From: Phoronis ovalis
Taxonomy: Eukaryota; Phoronida; Phoronidae
Reading direction: 5' to 3'
DNA length: 10,968 bases
Assembly (NCBI GenBank): GCA_028565635.1
Contig: JAOXYB010057778.1
Coordinates: 1-10,968, forward strand
In this document: positions 7,654 through 10,968 of the stretch, piece after piece
Layout of the letters: each line of letters begins with the position of its first letter
Numbering within the stretch: the first letter of the stretch is position 1
Position numbers and translations under genes: made by a program
Notes under the pieces: model-generated
Told to the model about the DNA's origin: nothing
Database searches by the model: none
Seen by the model: only the letters and a program-made list of their open reading frames with translations

Positions 7654-8046
7654 GAAGTTGAGTTAGAAACTAGTACCACACTTTTAGTGTAGTGAAAAGT
7701 ATGCTATGTAATGCTGATCTCAGAAAACTTGTCATAATCGAACAATAGCCCATACCTGTCAAGTCGTCAGACTTTTTAGGAAAGAGATGTCGTAAAGGTT
7801 CCAATTGGGAGGCTGTCATGTGGGCACGCCGGCGTGGAGGTGGATGCCAGAAGGGGTATCACTCTTGTTGGGCAGGGGGAGTCTGAGGCTCTCCCTGGGA
7901 AATATTTGGTTTTCTAATGCTATTTCTTACTTTATGGTGCATTCTGGGAACAAGGAAGAGTTATTTAGACTTCAAGTGTAATTCAAAAGAATAAAATTTA
8001 GTTATGTTATGTCTCAGATAAAGAAATAATGTTAGGAAAGACCAAA

Positions 8047-8052
8047 AATAAA
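8047..8052 (+). promoter_or_regulatory. Candidate proximal poly(A) signal
   Basis: AATAAA is followed by TCTTGTTT. Another AATAAA lies 57 bp upstream at 7990-7995. This would give a 3' UTR of about 400 bases. Confidence 0.35.
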
Positions 8053-8132
8053 TCTTGTTTAATGGGTGCAACTGCTTCAAATTTTGGTTTTTTCATTTTT
8101 ATTTTTTTAAACTTGTTTAACCGACTCGGATC

Positions 8133-8152
8133 CACCACTTCAAATTGTGGTG
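8133..8152. repeat. Short perfect hairpin
   Basis: CACCAC and GTGGTG form a 6-bp stem around an 8-base loop (TTCAAATT, itself partly self-complementary). No rRNA, tRNA or terminator role is claimed. Confidence 0.6.
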
Positions 8153-8233
8153 TTTTATTTTTTTAAACCAAAAACCCAACGTGCACAAATTCTCGCAGTG
8201 TTGTCTAATTCAAAATATATTTTTCTGTAACCA

Positions 8234-8340
8234 ACTCAGTTTTTGTGAGCTTTCGCTCATTGAACACTTTTTTTATATAAAAATAAAAACCACCCTACTG
8301 ACTCAGTTTTTGAGGGCTTTCACCCATTAAACAACTTTTA
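8234..8340 (+). repeat. Tandem duplication, 67-bp period
   Basis: ACTCAGTTTTTG at 8234 and again at 8301 is followed in both by GAG/AGG, GCTTTC, CCCATTAA or CTCATTGAA, and an A/T tract. Two imperfect units; a more degraded one may start at the ACTCGG near 8124. Confidence 0.7.
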
Positions 8341-9399
8341 TTTTTGGTGTGGCCTTAATTATTTTAATTATTTCCAATTGTATATTTTAATTCACATATG
8401 GCTCAAGAGCTATGTGTTTCACTAATTTGATATAATTATAAGTTTATTTATGCTATTCCAAACTGATTCATTTTCATGTCAATCATAAACTTTGAAAAAG
8501 TACTTTTCAATTTCTTAATGTAAAAGGATTTTAAAAATTAAAAAGAAATTCAAATTATTTTAAATTCTGAAAGTATTGGGATAATTTAGTGCATGTTACC
8601 TGCAGATAAATTTTATCAGGTTGTCGTTTTACCTTTACATATTCTGCGTCCTGCTATAGCATGCTATGATATATAAATATAATTGTGTTCGTCTATTTAT
8701 TAATTCTGCTGTAATGAGAATATTAAAGCTAAACGTAGATAACAAGTAGGTAAGAAAGCCAGTGTTGTCATCATGTAATCTCTCAGGGGTTTTAGTTTTA
8801 ATAGTACAAGGTTGTGGTAATCATAAAATGTTTGTTTACAAATGATAGAAAAATCAATGCTTTAGCATTATAACGTTTAGTAACAAGAAATTAATGCAAC
8901 TTACCTTCTTGATGAAGATGTTCAGGTTTGGGTTACTTGAACATTATTTTGTATAATCTTGCAAATTTAACAATTTTTAAGCATACATAAAAGTTTTGTA
9001 TGGTATTCACAAATTTTGTTGATAATGTAGTTAATCATTGTGAACTTTTAAAACACAAGAACTTAATGTTGAAATTGTGTTTTTGAGTGATGTCTTACAG
9101 AAGCACTTTATATTTCAATTCAGTAATCAAAAGCAAAATTATGTAATTGCATGAGCAGAAATTATCACAAATGACATACGTAGTTGTATTTGTGATATCA
9201 AATTAGGATCAGTATAAAAGCAGTGGTTTGTTTGTTCCATGTTTGAGTTATCTCCCTTGTGATTATTATTTCCATGAATGTTTTCATCTATGGTTGTAGT
9301 CAGTAGCAGAACAGTATTAAAGAGGTTACCAAAAGCTTTGAAATTATATCTCTTTATTATTCTTTTAAATTAAAATTTATAGTAGTTTGATAACACACA

Positions 9400-9415
9400 G
9401 CAGCTGCGCAGCTGC
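9400..9415. repeat. 16-bp perfect palindrome
   Basis: GCAGCTGCGCAGCTGC equals its own reverse complement and holds two CAGCTG E-box-type hexamers. It lies 8 bp left of the TA-flanked element. Function unknown. Confidence 0.8.
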
Positions 9416-9422
9416 ATGCTCC

Positions 9423-9604
9423 TAATAGACTATATGCATACTATCATCTCAAAAAAAACTTCAACCACTTCCGTAATTCTGTGCACTTATGAGTAAACTG
9501 TGCAAAGTACTGAGCATTGTGCGGAAATTGTTCGTGCAAATTGTAGAATCTATTCCATTGATTTCATTTTATAATGACCCCTAGTGCATGCAAATAGTCT
9601 ATTA
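9423..9604. mobile_element. Short inverted-repeat element (MITE-like), 178 bp, TA-flanked
   Basis: The left end reads TA-ATAGACTATATGCATAC. The right end read in reverse complement is TA-ATAGACTATTTGCATGC. About 17 of the first 19 bases agree, and TA flanks both sides. There is no coding capacity. TA flanks suggest Tc1/mariner-type mobilisation. If the long 3' UTR is used, this element is part of the mRNA. Confidence 0.65.
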
Positions 9605-9640
9605 TTAATGTAAAAAGTATGTGACTGACTGTAATGTATA

Positions 9641-9646
9641 AATAAA
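9641..9646 (+). promoter_or_regulatory. Candidate poly(A) signal
   Basis: AATAAA follows TGTAATGTATA, so UGUA motifs of the cleavage factor I type lie just upstream. Confidence 0.35.
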
Positions 9647-9840
9647 AAACTGTACTAAACATGACATGGTTAAAGAACATACTAGGCTTTCCAAAGTAAA
9701 TTAAAATGAGCAGCAACTGAATATCAACTGCTATTTGTTTAGGGTAAGACGGGTATTGTAGATTGCTGTAGCATGAAGAAATATTTTTGGTAGGATATGT
9801 TGTTAAGGTAGCGGAGTAGTAGTATAAATATTTTATGTAC

Positions 9841-9848
9841 TGTAAATA
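9841..9848 (+). promoter_or_regulatory. Pumilio (PUF) recognition element candidate
   Basis: TGTAAATA fits the PUF consensus UGUANAUA exactly. It lies 16 bp before a distal AATAAA, where 3' UTR control sites often sit. It matters only if the long 3' UTR is used. Confidence 0.35.
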
Positions 9849-9863
9849 TTGTTGTTATACAAT

Positions 9864-9869
9864 AATAAA
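9864..9869 (+). promoter_or_regulatory. Candidate distal poly(A) signal
   Basis: AATAAA is preceded by TGTA motifs and followed by TGTACC and TGTTGC. It is the last hexamer before sequence of a different character, so it is the best distal end for the lipid gene. Confidence 0.4.
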
Positions 9870-9880
9870 TACAATGTACC

Positions 9881-10456
9881 AATGAACTGTTGCAATTTAG
9901 CACAAATTAACACCATTGATTTCACCCCCATTTCGGTGGTAACAAATGTTTAATTATAAATCTTAACTTGACGCTTTGTGGAACATTTTACTCACAAATC
10001 AAGATATTTATGGCATATGTCATTCATTTTTTTCTGCAGGCGTGGCTATCAAGAGTCTTAGCAATAATGACTCGAGCCTACCTGGTGGTGGTTTTTTGGC
10101 AATCACAAGCAGGAAAATAAGTTGTTTATATCCTACTCGAGATATTAATATCCTTTTGGTACTATATTCAATCAGCCATACTCAGACTATATACTAAGTT
10201 TCGATTTGGGCAGTGTCATCTCTGTTGGGACGGCATTGTTCATAAAGAACGAAATTCATAAACATAACTTTGTCTGCATTAATATATTAAATAACTTCAT
10301 TTTGTCAATATTCGTCATTTAAGCAAAATTGCTATTGTTTTTTGTTTTCTTTTCTGCAACAGAGGTCAATAGAAGGGTTTGACAGACTGGTGTTTAGTTA
10401 AAACATGGATTATTGTAATGTATGCCATTCCTGGTGACTGAGGAGATACCATCTTA
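9881..10456. other. Intergenic, nothing supportable
   Basis: No exon, RNA gene or repeat was recognised. A splice-acceptor-like tttttctgcag ends at 10039 and is followed by a short open frame (26 codons to TAA), but no conserved protein is visible. Confidence 0.5.
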
Positions 10457-10699
10457 TTGTTTTCAAACCTTAATTGGATCGTTTTTCTGATATTTGTGGC
10501 ATTGATAAACAAACACAATTACACAATCGCAGTTTTAACACAACTTATGGAAAACCGCAATGGCAAGAATGGCCCACCTCAGGCAGTTGCCACACTAGTA
10601 CCTCTAACCATGTTAAAGAGGCAGCTTTCTGAAAATTGGAAAAAACGAGGCAAGAAAGGTCTTTTAAAAAAGACGGACAACACAAAGTATATTGGATAA
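10457..10699 (+). CDS. Unrecognised open frame, possible terminal exon or relic
   Basis: Eighty codons end at TAA (10697-10699). The first part, up to about 10537, is hydrophobic and AT-rich. The second part (MENRNGKNGPPQ, then a stretch ending ENWKKRGKKGLLKK) is basic and has a more protein-like composition, so real coding, if any, may begin near the ATG at 10547. An AG at 10529-10530 could serve as an acceptor, but its pyrimidine tract is poor. I do not recognise a family. It could be the last exon of another gene, a transposase tail linked to the repeat array just downstream, or chance. Confidence 0.25.
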   Translation: MFSNLNWIVFLIFVALINKHNYTIAVLTQLMENRNGKNGPPQAVATLVPLTMLKRQLSENWKKRGKKGLLKKTDNTKYIG

Positions 10700-10728
10700 T
10701 GTAAAATTGTATGAACCGTATTTTCTTT

Positions 10729-10818
10729 AATAATCGTCCTGGGCGATTATTTAAAATAAATGCTCTTAGGGGGAGCGATTATTAGATGGGGGCGATTATT
10801 AGAGAGGGGGCGATTATT
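10729..10818. repeat. CGATTATT repeat array with an inverted copy
   Basis: CGATTATT occurs at 10744, 10776, 10793 and 10811 in the same direction. The last three are 17-18 bp apart and separated by G-rich AGATGGGGG or AGAGAGGGGG. An inverted copy, AATAATCG, at 10729-10736 pairs with the first direct copy across a 7-base spacer. Such arrays are typical of transposon subterminal regions. Confidence 0.75.
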
Positions 10819-10968
10819 TCCTTTTTTGTACTCCAGATCTATTGTTGCGATACAAAAGAAAAACTCATAAAACCTTAAACAAACGGCAAGATTATTTCAA
10901 TTTTTAACTACAATTACAAATGCATGCCACAATTAAAAATAAGTAGGGCATTTGAAAAATAACTACCA
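10819..10968. other. Right edge, nothing recognised
   Basis: AT-rich sequence with no open frame or repeat that I can define. Confidence 0.5.

Larger units (their letters stand above)
7653..9880 (+). other. Probable 3' UTR and downstream region, no coding seen
   Basis: This 2.2-kb AT-rich stretch has no credible open frame. AATAAA hexamers occur at 7990, 8047, 8282, 9641 and 9864, so the true mRNA end cannot be fixed. A GC-richer patch at about 7796-7905 holds a 12-bp palindrome CACGCCGGCGTG (7825-7836) and looks like a small dispersed repeat. The part from 8340 to 9400 shows nothing definable beyond A/T richness. Confidence 0.5.

Noticed and set aside
9976-10197. Open frame of 73 codons with an internal acceptor-like tttttctgcag
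   Set aside because: No domain, no upstream exon partner and no conserved motif; an alternative frame after the acceptor also ends quickly.
1-10968. Search for tRNA, rRNA or a new multi-gene system
   Set aside because: I saw no cloverleaf, no rRNA-like block and no cluster of cooperating genes. The window is one intron-rich animal gene plus mobile-element debris.

Overview
This window is animal nuclear DNA. It is AT-rich, split by introns with GT-AG boundaries, and loaded with transposon debris. The mix of LINE endonuclease remnants, short inverted-repeat elements and G/C-run-ended repeats suggests an aquatic invertebrate. I cannot name the phylum from sequence alone. There is no sign of bacterial or viral gene organisation.

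The one well-supported gene is on the + strand. It is the 3' three quarters or more of a eukaryotic CDP-diacylglycerol synthase (phosphatidate cytidylyltransferase; vertebrate CDS1/CDS2, fly CdsA). Nine coding exons (746-842, 1158-1334, 2993-3112, 3425-3507, 4219-4375, 4718-4852, 6090-6224, 7244-7347, 7538-7652) join in one open frame of 373 complete residues plus a partial first codon, ending at a TAA. The N-terminal cytosolic exon(s) lie left of the window. The catalytic family signature is intact and is split by the intron at 6225-7243. Most of the short open frames elsewhere are exon read-through or antisense shadows.

Layout: 1-648 is a broken LINE endonuclease on the - strand, inside the first visible intron. 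From 746 to 7652 exons alternate with introns. Intron 1335-2992 carries a 401-bp inverted-end element with an 8-bp target duplication, and a dispersed repeat. Intron 3508-4218 carries a 278-bp fold-back palindrome. Intron 4853-6089 carries a tandem repeat of about 130-145 bp into which a 220-bp element has jumped. Intron 6225-7243 is mostly a second copy of the dispersed repeat seen in intron 1335-2992. Downstream, 7653 to about 9880 is a plausible long 3' UTR with several AATAAA hexamers, a Pumilio-type site near the distal one, and a 178-bp TA-flanked inverted-repeat element. From 9900 onward the DNA is intergenic, with one unrecognised 80-codon open frame (10457-10699) followed by a short CGATTATT repeat array.

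I found no convincing new multi-gene system. The value of the window is a well-resolved housekeeping lipid-synthesis gene plus several non-autonomous elements whose insertion boundaries can be read directly, one of them proven by an empty paralogous site.
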